A stretch of 7,945 nt of DNA from an uncultured Spirochaetaceae bacterium (GTDB taxonomy: Bacteria; Spirochaetota; Spirochaetia; Treponematales; Treponemataceae). A model generated the notes under the pieces. It was not told the origin of the DNA and did not search any database. It saw only the letters and a program-made list of their open reading frames with translations. The position numbers were made by a program, and so were the translations under genes. Position 1 is the first letter of the stretch, and each line of letters starts with the position of its first letter. The DNA is taken from contig CACXDK010000382.1 of NCBI GenBank assembly GCA_902766345.1, forward strand, positions 1-7,945, read 5' to 3'. Positions 1-6,508 of the stretch are shown here, piece after piece.

Positions 1-833
1 ATGAAAAAGATGAAAATGAAGAAGAACTATGGCTTAAAGCAATGGCAGATGCTGCCGCTGCAACAATTGGCATTAAAAACACAAATGTAATTATTAAGAC
101 TAGAAAAAAACTTTCAGGCTCAGAAGAAGGAAGAACTGAACAGTACGAAAAAATACAAACTGAAAATCATATTTCCGGTACTATACAGGAACAGGGACAG
201 TTATTTAAAGTAAATCTTACAGATTACATTGATACAGGTTTATTCCTTGATCATCGTCCACTCAGATCAATTGTCAGAGCTTCTTGCGAAAAAAAATCAG
301 TATTAAATCTTTTCTGTTACACAGGAAGTTTTACAGTTTATGCCGCAGAAGGCAAAGCCCGCAGAATAGAAAGTGTTGACATGAGTAAGACCTATCTCGA
401 ATGGGCAAAAACAAATCTTGAAATGAATGAATTTAATATCCTTGATAATTATAAATACAGTTTCGTTCGACAGGATGTTGTAGGATTTTTAAATCAAAAA
501 AATGCAGAAGTAGCAAATAAGGACGGAACTAACAGATACGATATAATAATTCTCGATCCTCCGACGTTCAGTAATTCCAAGCGGACAAATACAACGCTCG
601 ATATAAACAGAGATTGGGATTCACTAGTTGCAAAATGTCTTGGTATTTTAAATGAAGGCGGCATTCTTTATTTTTCAACAAACAGCCGGCGCCTTAAATT
701 TGAAGAACAGAAGCTCCCAACGAATGAAGATGGAAGTCCAAAATACAAGGTGCAAGACATAACAGCACAAACCATACCAGAGGATTACAGAAACAACAAA
801 ATCCATCGAGCATGGAAAATTCAAGCCATATAA
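1..833 (+). CDS. rlmK: 23S rRNA (guanine) methyltransferase, RlmK-type domain, 5'-truncated by window edge
   Basis: This is the C-terminal part of a class I SAM-dependent methyltransferase. It resembles the C-terminal RlmK half of E. coli RlmKL, which makes m7G2069 in 23S rRNA. The frame is open back to base 3, and the first ATG (base 42) has no Shine-Dalgarno and lies mid-domain, so the gene starts before the window. Numbered from that Met, the protein shows KTRKK, the RNA-binding/linker stretch NLTDYIDTGLFLDHRP (about 58-73), SAM motif I NLFCYTGSFTVYAA (about 89-102), the acidic SVDMS motif II, and the catalytic-region motif LDPPTFSNSK (about 171-180). The C-terminal pattern (QDITAQTIPEDY, then IHRAWKI) matches the end of E. 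coli RlmKL. Whether the N-terminal RlmL and THUMP domains are fused upstream cannot be seen; a stand-alone RlmK/RlmI-like enzyme is the alternative. The gene converges with rlpA and ends just before a shared terminator. Confidence 0.9.
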   Translation, partial: EKDENEEELWLKAMADAAAATIGIKNTNVIIKTRKKLSGSEEGRTEQYEKIQTENHISGTIQEQGQLFKVNLTDYIDTGLFLDHRPLRSIVRASCEKKSVLNLFCYTGSFTVYAAEGKARRIESVDMSKTYLEWAKTNLEMNEFNILDNYKYSFVRQDVVGFLNQKNAEVANKDGTNRYDIIILDPPTFSNSKRTNTTLDINRDWDSLVAKCLGILNEGGILYFSTNSRRLKFEEQKLPTNEDGSPKYKVQDITAQTIPEDYRNNKIHRAWKIQAI

Positions 834-870
834 AAAAAGCCCTGCAATTCATATTGCAGGGCATCTTATT
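832..870. terminator. Bidirectional intrinsic terminator between convergent rlmK and rlpA
   Basis: A perfect 10-bp stem pairs GCCCTGCAAT (839-848) with ATTGCAGGGC (853-862) around a TCAT loop. Seven A residues (832-838) give a U-tract for minus-strand transcripts from rlpA. The plus side is followed by a weaker T-rich stretch (864 onward). It begins next to the rlmK stop codon and lies 28 bp beyond the rlpA stop, so it can serve both genes. Confidence 0.9.
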
Positions 871-890
871 TCATTCTTTATTCTCTTGGT

Positions 891-1613
891 TTATTCGTCA
901 TTCGAAATGACATTTTTTCTTTCTCTTACGAGGTAATTAGTAAATCCATTTTTATCAAGTTCAGTTGCAACTTTTTCAATGTCTTCACTTGCAATATCCC
1001 TTAAGACAACTCTTGTAATATTGCCAACCTTCTGGTATGCAACATTTTTAAATCCAGCCTGAACAAGACGATGAGCCATTACTTTTGCATTTCCCTGATC
1101 AGAGAAAGCACCAAGCTGAATATCCCATCTCTCTACTTCTGCTTCAACAGGAGCTTCTGCAATTGGAGTAGAATTTACAGAATTAGCTGTAGGAAGAGCT
1201 ACTGTTTTTGGAGTTACTTCTGTTGTAGCATCGTCATTTACATTTTCCATTGAATCAACAATTTCAATAGAAACCCTAGCTGTTCCTGTACCTGTCATTT
1301 CCAACTGTTGAGCAGCAGCCTTTGAAACATCAAGTTCACGTCCCTGAACAAATGGTCCCCTATCATTTACACGAACATTAACAGTCTTACCGTTTTCAAG
1401 ATTAGTAACCTTCAAGATTGTTCCAAACGGAAGGGTTTTATGTGCAGCAGTGAAACCATACATATTGAAAATCTCACCACTTGCAGTACGACGACCGTTA
1501 AATTTGTCAGCATAATAAGAAGCGACTACATTTGTTTTATACAATTCATCTGCAAATGCAATTGAGGCGATTCCTAATAAACCAAGAATGAAAAATAATT
1601 TTGTAGCTTTCAT
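891..1613 (-). CDS. rlpA: RlpA-family septal lytic transglycosylase-like protein (DPBB + SPOR), secreted
   Basis: The 240-residue protein has a signal peptide (KATKLF, a hydrophobic core, then AFA|DE at about residues 21-23). A double-psi beta-barrel of the RlpA type follows (about 27-118), with ASYYADKFNGRRTASGE, TAAHKTLPFG, NDRGPF and LDVSKAAA. A Ser/Thr/Pro/Ala/Val linker of about 40 residues leads to a C-terminal SPOR domain (about 162-234, WDIQLGAF). RlpA enzymes cleave peptidoglycan strands lacking stem peptides at the septum, and SPOR binds such denuded glycan. Glu47 and His58 match the active-site Glu and His of Pseudomonas RlpA as I recall them; Asn50 stands where that protein has Asp. 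There is no lipobox Cys, so it should be a soluble periplasmic protein, unlike E. coli RlpA. The next internal Met is residue 51, so the start is fixed at 1613, although the only SD-like AAGGG is 1 nt from the ATG. Catalytic activity is inferred. Confidence 0.9.
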   Translation of the reverse strand: MKATKLFFILGLLGIASIAFADELYKTNVVASYYADKFNGRRTASGEIFNMYGFTAAHKTLPFGTILKVTNLENGKTVNVRVNDRGPFVQGRELDVSKAAAQQLEMTGTGTARVSIEIVDSMENVNDDATTEVTPKTVALPTANSVNSTPIAEAPVEAEVERWDIQLGAFSDQGNAKVMAHRLVQAGFKNVAYQKVGNITRVVLRDIASEDIEKVATELDKNGFTNYLVRERKNVISNDE

Positions 1614-1619
1614 ACCCTT

Positions 1620-1625
1620 ATTATC
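1620..1625 (-). promoter_or_regulatory. Candidate -10 element for rlpA (possible leaderless start)
   Basis: On the minus strand GATAAT (5 of 6 to TATAAT) ends 6 nt before the rlpA ATG, which would place the transcription start at or next to the start codon. The -35 region is poor (ATTAAA or TTAAAT). A small inverted repeat TCGG-ATA-CCGA (1624-1634) overlaps it. The call rests mainly on the lack of any other room downstream of the rpmE terminator. Confidence 0.35.
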
Positions 1626-1644
1626 GGATACCGAAAAAATAATT

Positions 1645-1684
1645 TAATAAAAAAAACGACTGTTCTAACCGAACAGTCGTTTTT
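1645..1684 (-). terminator. Intrinsic terminator of rpmE
   Basis: The stem CGACTGTTC (1657-1665) pairs perfectly with GAACAGTCG (1671-1679) around a 5-nt loop, and is extended by A/T pairs on both sides (1652-1656 with 1680-1684). Read on the minus strand, it is followed by a long U-tract (complement of the A run 1649-1656). It is symmetric enough to act in both directions, but only rpmE needs it. Confidence 0.9.
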
Positions 1685-1716
1685 CATAAGTATGAAATAA
1701 AACCAAAGTTTTAGAC

Positions 1717-1932
1717 TTACTTTGCTTCAGCCTTATTCACACCATAACGTTTGTTAAAGCGATCAATACGACCAGCAGTATCAACAAGCTTCTGCTTTCC
1801 TGTATAGAAAGGATGACATGCAGAACAAATTTCAACGTGAATATCTTTTACTGTTGAACGTGTTTCAATAACATTACCGCAAACGCAAGTAATTTTTGTC
1901 AAATTGTACTCTGGATGAATTCCACTTTTCAT
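1717..1932 (-). CDS. rpmE: 50S ribosomal protein L31, zinc-binding type
   Basis: The 71-residue protein has the classic L31 start ([10 protein letters not shown]), the body ([13 protein letters not shown]) and the tail ([11 protein letters not shown]). Four cysteines, C16, C18, C36 and C39 (CVC and CSAC), make it the zinc-containing C+ form rather than the Cys-free paralogue induced by zinc starvation. L31 sits on the central protuberance of the 50S subunit and helps bridge to the 30S. The start is supported by AGGAG (1941-1945) 8 nt upstream. The gene has a near-ideal promoter that begins inside the 3' end of rho and a strong terminator 33 bp after its stop, so it can be expressed alone. rho transcripts may also read into it, since no terminator is seen between them. 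Confidence 0.97.
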   Translation of the reverse strand: MKSGIHPEYNLTKITCVCGNVIETRSTVKDIHVEICSACHPFYTGKQKLVDTAGRIDRFNKRYGVNKAEAK

Positions 1933-2011
1933 ACCGCTAACTCCTGTGCCTTGCCCGATATTGAAGAAAACTCAAAAGAAATCAAATCAATATCACAAGA
2001 TAATTTTATTT

Positions 2012-2041
2012 ATTATATCAAATTCGACAATTAACTGTCAA
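2012..2041 (-). promoter_or_regulatory. Consensus sigma70-type promoter of rpmE, overlapping the rho stop codon
   Basis: The minus strand carries a perfect TTGACA (2036-2041), an 18-nt spacer and a perfect TATAAT (2012-2017) with a TGA triplet just upstream, that is an extended -10. The -35 hexamer lies in the last codons of rho. Predicted transcription starts near 2005, giving a leader of about 70 nt before rpmE. Confidence 0.85.
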
Positions 2042-3845
2042 TAGCTGCAGAGCCCGTGTTCATTGCATTTAAGAACGCTTCATTATCTTTGTTCTTTCTC
2101 ATCTGTTCCATAACAAATTCAAGAGCAACATCATCTTCCATATCATTCAGGAACTTTCTCAGTATCCACATTTTCTGCAATTCACTTTCTTTAAGAAGAA
2201 GTTCTTCTTTACGAGTACCACTCTTCTTAATATTAATTGCAGGGAACAAACGCTTTTCTGCAAGTTTTCTATCAAGATCAATTTCACTATTACCGGTACC
2301 TTTGAATTCTTCAAAAATAACTTCATCCATACGGCTACCGGTTTCAATAAGAGATGTTGAAATAATAGTAAGAGAACCTCCCTCTTCAACATTTCTAGCA
2401 GCACCAAAGAAACGCTTTGGCTTGTGAAGGGCATTAGAATCAACACCACCAGAAAGGACTTTTCCAGATGTAGGAACTGTCTGGTTATAGGCTCTCGCAA
2501 GACGAGTAATGGAATCAAGGAAAATGACTACATCTTTTTTATGTTCAACAAGACGTTTTGCCTTTTCAAGAACCATTTCTGCAACTTGGACATGACGAGT
2601 TGCCTGCTCATCAAACGTAGAAGAAATTACTTCCGCATCAATAGAACGTTCCATTTCTGTAACTTCTTCTGGACGTTCATCAATCAAAAGCACAATTATA
2701 TATACTTCTGGATTATTCTTCTTTATTGCATTTGCAATCTTCTGCATAAGAATAGTCTTACCAGCCTTTGGAGGAGCAACAATAAGCAAACGCTGACCTT
2801 TTCCAATAGGAACAAACAAATCAATAATTCTAGTTGAAAGTTCTGTAGAAACTGTTTCCAGCTGAAATTTTTCTTTAGAATACAAAGGAGTAAGGTTTTC
2901 AAAAGGAATTCTTGTCTGTGCTGCACGAGGATCTTCAAAGTTCACTGTCTCAATACGCAGTAATGCAAAGAATCTTTCCCCCTCTTTAGGACTTCTAATC
3001 TGTCCATAAATAGTATCACCTGTCTTTAAATTAAACAAACGTATCTGACTTGGAGATATGTAAATATCATCAGGACCTGGAAGATAAGAATTCTGAGGAC
3101 TTCTAAGGAAACCATATCCATCAGGAAGAATTTCAAGCGCACCACTTGCAAAAATAATTCCACCATGATCAGTATGAGCTTTCAACACAGAAAAAATCAA
3201 ATCCTGTTTTTTCATAGGAGCAAGATCATCAGCAGACATTCCATACTGAGTACCAAGCTCTCGAAGCTCATGCATACCCTTTTTTGTTAATTCATTAATT
3301 AAAAGACGTGGTTTAGATTCGTATTCTTCTGGATTTTCTATTCTTTGTGCAGCTTCAACAGCTTCAAGCCGTGACTGCATATTTTTTTCATTATTATAAA
3401 AGCGACCATTGCCGCCATTATTGTAGAACCGTCTGTTATTATAACGATTATTATTGTAATTACCCTGTCCGTTGTTATTGTACTTTCTGTTTTCCCAATG
3501 CCTTTGCTGATAAGAACCCGATGACTGAGTTCCAGAAGTAGTCCCCTGTTCAGAAGATGTAGCAGAAGAATCTGTTCCAGAACCAGAACTTTGTTCAGAA
3601 CTGTCAAACAAAGATGACTGCAAGCCACTATCAGTACTAGAGGAACTAGCATCATCGGTAGATGTAACTTCCTGCTCTGCAGGTTCTGAAGTACTTTCTT
3701 CAACAGTTTCCTGAACTTTTCTTAATATTCTTCTGCGTTTTGGCTTTACTACAGCTTTAGCAACCTTTTCTTCTTCATTTCCTTCTGCTACCAGAGGAGT
3801 CTGTTCTTCCGATGTCATTTCCTGTTCAGAAGTTTCAAGTTCCAT
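2031..3845 (-). CDS. rho: Transcription termination factor Rho with a long disordered, Asn-rich N-terminal extension
   Basis: The protein is a hexameric RNA-dependent ATPase/translocase that ends untranslated transcripts. It has 604 residues against 419 in E. coli. Residues 1-180 are low-complexity: acidic Glu/Thr/Ser (1-30), a basic patch [10 protein letters not shown] (34-43), a Ser/Thr/Asp/Gln-rich tract (50-113), and an Asn/Tyr/Arg/Gly-rich tract (119-157). The helical Rho N-domain follows (about 181-225), then the cold-shock RNA-binding domain (about 232-305, with GYGFLRSP). In the ATPase core are Walker A APPKAGKT (357-364, Lys363), [12 protein letters not shown] (389-400), Walker [11 protein letters not shown] (439-448, Asp444), the Q-loop region [17 protein letters not shown] (465-481) and the R-loop/C-terminal FKGTGN and GTRKEELLL. 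All key ATPase motifs are intact. The start has AAAGGA 7 nt upstream. The gene has its own promoter and long leader, and rpmE follows 98 bp downstream. The extension is not needed for family identity and is probably disordered. Confidence 0.97.
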   Translation of the reverse strand: MELETSEQEMTSEEQTPLVAEGNEEEKVAKAVVKPKRRRILRKVQETVEESTSEPAEQEVTSTDDASSSSTDSGLQSSLFDSSEQSSGSGTDSSATSSEQGTTSGTQSSGSYQQRHWENRKYNNNGQGNYNNNRYNNRRFYNNGGNGRFYNNEKNMQSRLEAVEAAQRIENPEEYESKPRLLINELTKKGMHELRELGTQYGMSADDLAPMKKQDLIFSVLKAHTDHGGIIFASGALEILPDGYGFLRSPQNSYLPGPDDIYISPSQIRLFNLKTGDTIYGQIRSPKEGERFFALLRIETVNFEDPRAAQTRIPFENLTPLYSKEKFQLETVSTELSTRIIDLFVPIGKGQRLLIVAPPKAGKTILMQKIANAIKKNNPEVYIIVLLIDERPEEVTEMERSIDAEVISSTFDEQATRHVQVAEMVLEKAKRLVEHKKDVVIFLDSITRLARAYNQTVPTSGKVLSGGVDSNALHKPKRFFGAARNVEEGGSLTIISTSLIETGSRMDEVIFEEFKGTGNSEIDLDRKLAEKRLFPAINIKKSGTRKEELLLKESELQKMWILRKFLNDMEDDVALEFVMEQMRKNKDNEAFLNAMNTGSAAIDS

Positions 3846-4003
3846 ACTATCATCCTTTGAGTTTTGTAAAAACTGATTTTATAAGAATAAAACATGTATA
3901 ATACATTAGTTTAAGATTTATTTTGAAAAAACTGTCTAGATTAAAAAAAGTTTCCAATAGGATCAAGAATTTGAGATACTCTCAAAAGTTCAATACTTAT
4001 TTT
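3846..4003 (-). promoter_or_regulatory. rho 5' leader: stem-loop, second possible promoter and a small upstream ORF
   Basis: The noncoding gap before rho (3846-4127) holds this leader of about 150 nt. Near its 5' end is a hairpin: TTTGAG and CTCAAA arms (3970-3986) around a 5-nt loop, extendable by GAA/TTC after a 2-nt bulge. A perfect 13-nt palindrome ATGTAT-A-ATACAT (3894-3906) overlaps a possible second promoter, with -10 TATTAT at 3898-3903 and TTCAAA at 3922-3927, 18 nt apart. An 18-codon reading frame starts at 3906 and its TGA (3850-3852) lies at the rho Shine-Dalgarno, but it has no SD of its own. Rho is autoregulated through its leader in E. coli; a similar role here is inference. 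Confidence 0.4.
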
Positions 4004-4033
4004 ATATTAACCACAAAGAAAATATTTTGTCAA
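4004..4033 (-). promoter_or_regulatory. Main candidate promoter of rho
   Basis: The minus strand shows a perfect -35 TTGACA (4028-4033), an 18-nt spacer and a -10 TAATAT (4004-4009, 4 of 6). Predicted transcription start is near 3997. Perfect AAAATATTTT palindromes lie next to the -35 (4019-4028) and upstream (4066-4075); in such AT-rich DNA they may be chance. Confidence 0.6.
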
Positions 4034-4070
4034 GGTATAAAATATTATAAAACCACCAGTTAGTTAAAAT

Positions 4071-4118
4071 ATTTTCTGCTCATAGACACAAGTAAAAACT
4101 CTTTTGTAATGAGCAGAA
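4071..4118 (-). terminator. Probable terminator of the HU-lnt-bactofilin operon
   Basis: A 10-bp perfect stem pairs 4074-4083 (TTCTGCTCAT) with 4109-4118. It has a 25-nt loop that can fold further (ACAA/TTGT). On the minus strand it is followed by AATATTTT, a weak U-tract. A stronger run of T lies before the stem, just after the bactofilin stop codon. The large loop and weak tail make it less convincing than the others in the window. Confidence 0.55.
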
Positions 4119-4127
4119 TAAAAAAAA

Positions 4128-4541
4128 TTAATGAATAGTACCAGTTTTCTGATGTAGAGCCTTTTTATACTCAGCAGAAGCAACAGAAAACAAATCTACA
4201 GAAGGGACACCTTCGAGCATTTCAACTTCGCCTTCAAACTCTACATTATCTGCAATACGAATATTGGCAGTCTTTATATTTCCCTTTACAACACTTCCTT
4301 TACAAAGCTCAACACGTTCCTGACCTTCAATGTCTCCATTTACATTACCAGAAATAACAACAGATTTAGCAATCATACTGTCCACAGTACAGTCAGCAGT
4401 TTCGCTAATTTCCAAATTTCCAGTAGCTTTTATTGAACCACAAAATTTACCACTGATAATCACATTATCAGAAAAAGTCAACTTTCCATCAAATCTTGTT
4501 TCTGGTCCAAGTTCAGTAACGTTTATTTTTTCTTTTGCCAT
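4128..4541 (-). CDS. Bactofilin (polymer-forming cytoskeletal protein)
   Basis: The 137-residue protein matches the bactofilin (DUF583) family in length and pattern. A short N-terminal tail contains TELGPETRFDGKL. It is followed by a run of short Gly/Val/Ile repeats typical of a right-handed beta-helix (SDNVIISGKFCGSI, GNLEISETADC, KSVVISGNVNGDI, GSVVKGNI, NVEFEGEVEM; about residues 12-108), then a tail of about 28 residues. Bactofilins polymerise without nucleotides into filaments at the membrane and place cell-wall enzymes. In Helicobacter (CcmA) and Leptospira relatives affect helical shape, so a shape role here is a reasonable inference. Its start lies inside the 3' end of lnt (19-nt overlap), and the nearest SD-like AAGGGG is 12 nt away, which suggests translational coupling to lnt. 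It is the last gene of the HU-lnt operon. Confidence 0.93.
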   Translation of the reverse strand: MAKEKINVTELGPETRFDGKLTFSDNVIISGKFCGSIKATGNLEISETADCTVDSMIAKSVVISGNVNGDIEGQERVELCKGSVVKGNIKTANIRIADNVEFEGEVEMLEGVPSVDLFSVASAEYKKALHQKTGTIH

Positions 4542-6109
4542 AGTCTAATCTTACCCCTTTTTAGGTTTCTTTTCAACATGCATTTTAACAACACTGATAT
4601 ACAAAGCCATATAAAAATACATATTTCACATAAAGGAAGCCAATCACCACAAATAGTATAAATCGTAGGACAAGCATTAACAGGCACAGCTACAGAATAA
4701 ACCTCTGCACCTTGAGAAAACTCCTCAATTACACGCGGAAAAAGCTTTCCTCGTGCCGTAATATAGCAAGAAATGCCACTACCAGAACTACGCACCGTTG
4801 GAACATGATTTTCTGCACTACGGAATACAGACATAGACAAATGCTGCCATTGGCTCACAGAACTTTGTGCCCAAGAATCATTAGATAAATCAAAAAAACA
4901 CTCTGCCCCATTTCTTACAAATTTCCTACATAAGTTACCAAACGTATCTTCAAAACATATAGGTGTACAAAAGCACAAATTTCTTTTGCTAAACACACTG
5001 TAAATCGAACCAGCATTCCATTCACTTTTAGAAGAGGAAAGTCCTCCAAGAAACTTAACAGGAATATATTCTGCAAACGGAACAAGACGTGTTTTTTTAT
5101 AAATTTCAGGATAAGGGGGCAATATATTATGTGTTTTAGGATCAAACACAAGAGCCGCATTATAATCAGAAAATACACCATCAAAACTCTTTTCTGTATG
5201 CTGATTACCAATTACAAAGCAGGCACCTTTTTTTGCAATTAAATCAAGCGTATCAACAATAATATTAAAACGCTCATGATCAATTCTATTGTAATAATAA
5301 TACGTAAGGGGCGGTACAACAGCAGTTTCTGGCCATATAACAAAATCGACAGCCCCATCTGAATTAAATTTCTCCTCTGTCAGAGACGCAAGAGTTCGAA
5401 TATCCTTTTTATAGACATCAATTCCATTTTTATTGGAATCCGTATTATTCTGAACCGACATCACTCTGACAGTCTTAGATTCACATTCTTTTTCTAATAA
5501 ATGATATACAGCAATTCCTGCAAAAAAAACAAAAACAACAGATGCAGAAATAATATACTTTACACGATGTTTTTTTATCTGCTTGTAGTCAATACACGCA
5601 GATGCAATTAAAGCTGCTAAAAAGGCACATACAAAAGAAGTTCCCCACACACCACAAAAAGAAGATAAAGTGAGCATAAGAGAGTTCTTCCATTGAGAAT
5701 ACCCCATAATTCCATAACTAAAGCCCAAAGGTCCAAGCGTTTTGAGATATTCATAAATGCACCAAATCAAAGCCATAATATACATTTCATACGAAGAATT
5801 TCTGCTGCACACTTTCATGACAACAAAAACAAAACTAAGAATTACGGCATATAATAAAACAGCACTTATAAACAGTACAGGCGAATAATTAAAAAGCCAA
5901 AAAGCAAACAGAGAATAACAAAAAAGTCCGTAAAGGAATCCCCAAAGAAATAATAATTTAACAGTTGATTTTTTTATGAGAATAAAAACAGGTACTAAGG
6001 CAATATAACCAAACAGAAAAAATCCATTTTTAAATACAATACCAGGATGAGAACATATAAACAGCATTACCCCCATCAAAGTCAATGCCATTTGAACAAG
6101 AACAAGCAT
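4523..6109 (-). CDS. lnt: Apolipoprotein N-acyltransferase
   Basis: Lnt is an inner-membrane enzyme that adds the third acyl chain, from phospholipid, to the N-terminal Cys of lipoproteins. The 528-residue protein is normal for the family. About six hydrophobic helices fill residues 1-205, a periplasmic nitrilase-like domain spans about 213-480, and a last membrane helix lies at about 491-510 before a basic tail. The catalytic triad is visible: Glu261 in VIWPETA, Lys339 in YKKTRLVPFAEYIP and Cys385 in PICFED. Glu347 and Glu387 match further essential residues of E. coli Lnt. Phe386 replaces the E. coli Tyr388 next to the nucleophile. There are 21 cysteines, many near the C-terminus. The start lies 1 nt after the HU stop with no good SD, so translation is probably coupled. 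The end overlaps the bactofilin gene. Lipoproteins dominate spirochaete envelopes, which makes this gene important. Confidence 0.96.
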   Translation of the reverse strand: MLVLVQMALTLMGVMLFICSHPGIVFKNGFFLFGYIALVPVFILIKKSTVKLLFLWGFLYGLFCYSLFAFWLFNYSPVLFISAVLLYAVILSFVFVVMKVCSRNSSYEMYIMALIWCIYEYLKTLGPLGFSYGIMGYSQWKNSLMLTLSSFCGVWGTSFVCAFLAALIASACIDYKQIKKHRVKYIISASVVFVFFAGIAVYHLLEKECESKTVRVMSVQNNTDSNKNGIDVYKKDIRTLASLTEEKFNSDGAVDFVIWPETAVVPPLTYYYYNRIDHERFNIIVDTLDLIAKKGACFVIGNQHTEKSFDGVFSDYNAALVFDPKTHNILPPYPEIYKKTRLVPFAEYIPVKFLGGLSSSKSEWNAGSIYSVFSKRNLCFCTPICFEDTFGNLCRKFVRNGAECFFDLSNDSWAQSSVSQWQHLSMSVFRSAENHVPTVRSSGSGISCYITARGKLFPRVIEEFSQGAEVYSVAVPVNACPTIYTICGDWLPLCEICIFIWLCISVLLKCMLKRNLKRGKIRLWQKKK

Positions 6110-6110
6110 G

Positions 6111-6440
6111 TCAAGTAGAAGTTTCTTCCGAAGATTCCTGCAATGGAAGATTCCAAAGAGACTTTTTCAATTCCTGTCCCGAGCGGAATGCAGCCACATA
6201 ATGAGGAGCGACAGAAAGTTGCTCTCCAGTCTTTGGATTTCTCGCTTTTACACGACCTTTCCTTAAACGAGGCTCAAATGTTCCAAAACCGCGGAGTTCA
6301 ATAGTGTTTCCCTCTTTCAACGATTCTTTGAGCTGAATAAGAAGACTTTCAACAACATCCTGAACAACACGCTTTTCACATTTTGTATTCTGATATACAG
6401 CTTCAACTAAATCATATTTTGTAATCTTTTTTCCAGCCAT
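6111..6440 (-). CDS. HU/IHF-family DNA-binding protein
   Basis: The 109-residue protein has the full HU/IHF fold: N-terminal helices with MAGKKITKYDLVEAVY, then the core IELRGFGTFEPRLRKGR and the DNA-inserting beta-arm with ARNPKTGE (Pro69 at the tip). The closing helix region AFRSGQELKKSL follows. A tail of about 14 residues (NLPLQESSEETST) extends past the usual end. It bends and compacts DNA as a dimer; one gene gives no clue whether HU or IHF is the better name. The frame is open to an ATG at 6503, but the real start is 6440, where GAGGTGG lies 5 nt upstream and the family N-terminus begins; the extra 21 codons would run through a terminator hairpin. It is first in an operon with lnt (1-nt gap) and the bactofilin gene. 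Confidence 0.95.
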   Translation of the reverse strand: MAGKKITKYDLVEAVYQNTKCEKRVVQDVVESLLIQLKESLKEGNTIELRGFGTFEPRLRKGRVKARNPKTGEQLSVAPHYVAAFRSGQELKKSLWNLPLQESSEETST

Positions 6441-6445
6441 ATACA

Positions 6446-6452
6446 CCACCTC
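6446..6452 (-). promoter_or_regulatory. Strong ribosome binding site that fixes the HU start
   Basis: GAGGTGG on the minus strand, 5 nt before the ATG at 6440, supports the internal start over the upstream ATG at 6503. Confidence 0.85.
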
Positions 6453-6464
6453 GACAAAATTTGA

Positions 6465-6501
6465 AAAGAAAAAGGCCTGGATGCCGGATAATCCGACATC
6501 C
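6465..6501 (-). terminator. Intrinsic terminator of rpsT, located in the HU leader
   Basis: On the minus strand a 10-bp stem (6492-6501 with 6479-6488, one G-T wobble) with a 3-nt loop is followed by AGGCC and a T-rich tract (6465-6474). It begins 7 nt after the rpsT stop and ends about 25 nt before the HU ATG. Confidence 0.85.
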
Positions 6502-6508
6502 AATTTCC

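Noticed and set aside
2056..2837. Plus-strand reading frames opposite rho
   Set aside because: Antisense shadows: low-complexity Ser/Phe/Asn-rich translations, no SD or promoter, and rho codons explain the region.
4019..4075. Repeated AAAATATTTT motif in the rho upstream region as a regulator site
   Set aside because: Two perfect copies and one imperfect, but such A/T palindromes are expected in very AT-rich spacer DNA; too weak to call.
6441..6503. N-terminal extension of HU from an upstream in-frame ATG at 6503
   Set aside because: It would be encoded by the rpsT terminator hairpin and the HU Shine-Dalgarno itself; the family N-terminus and a strong SD start at 6440.
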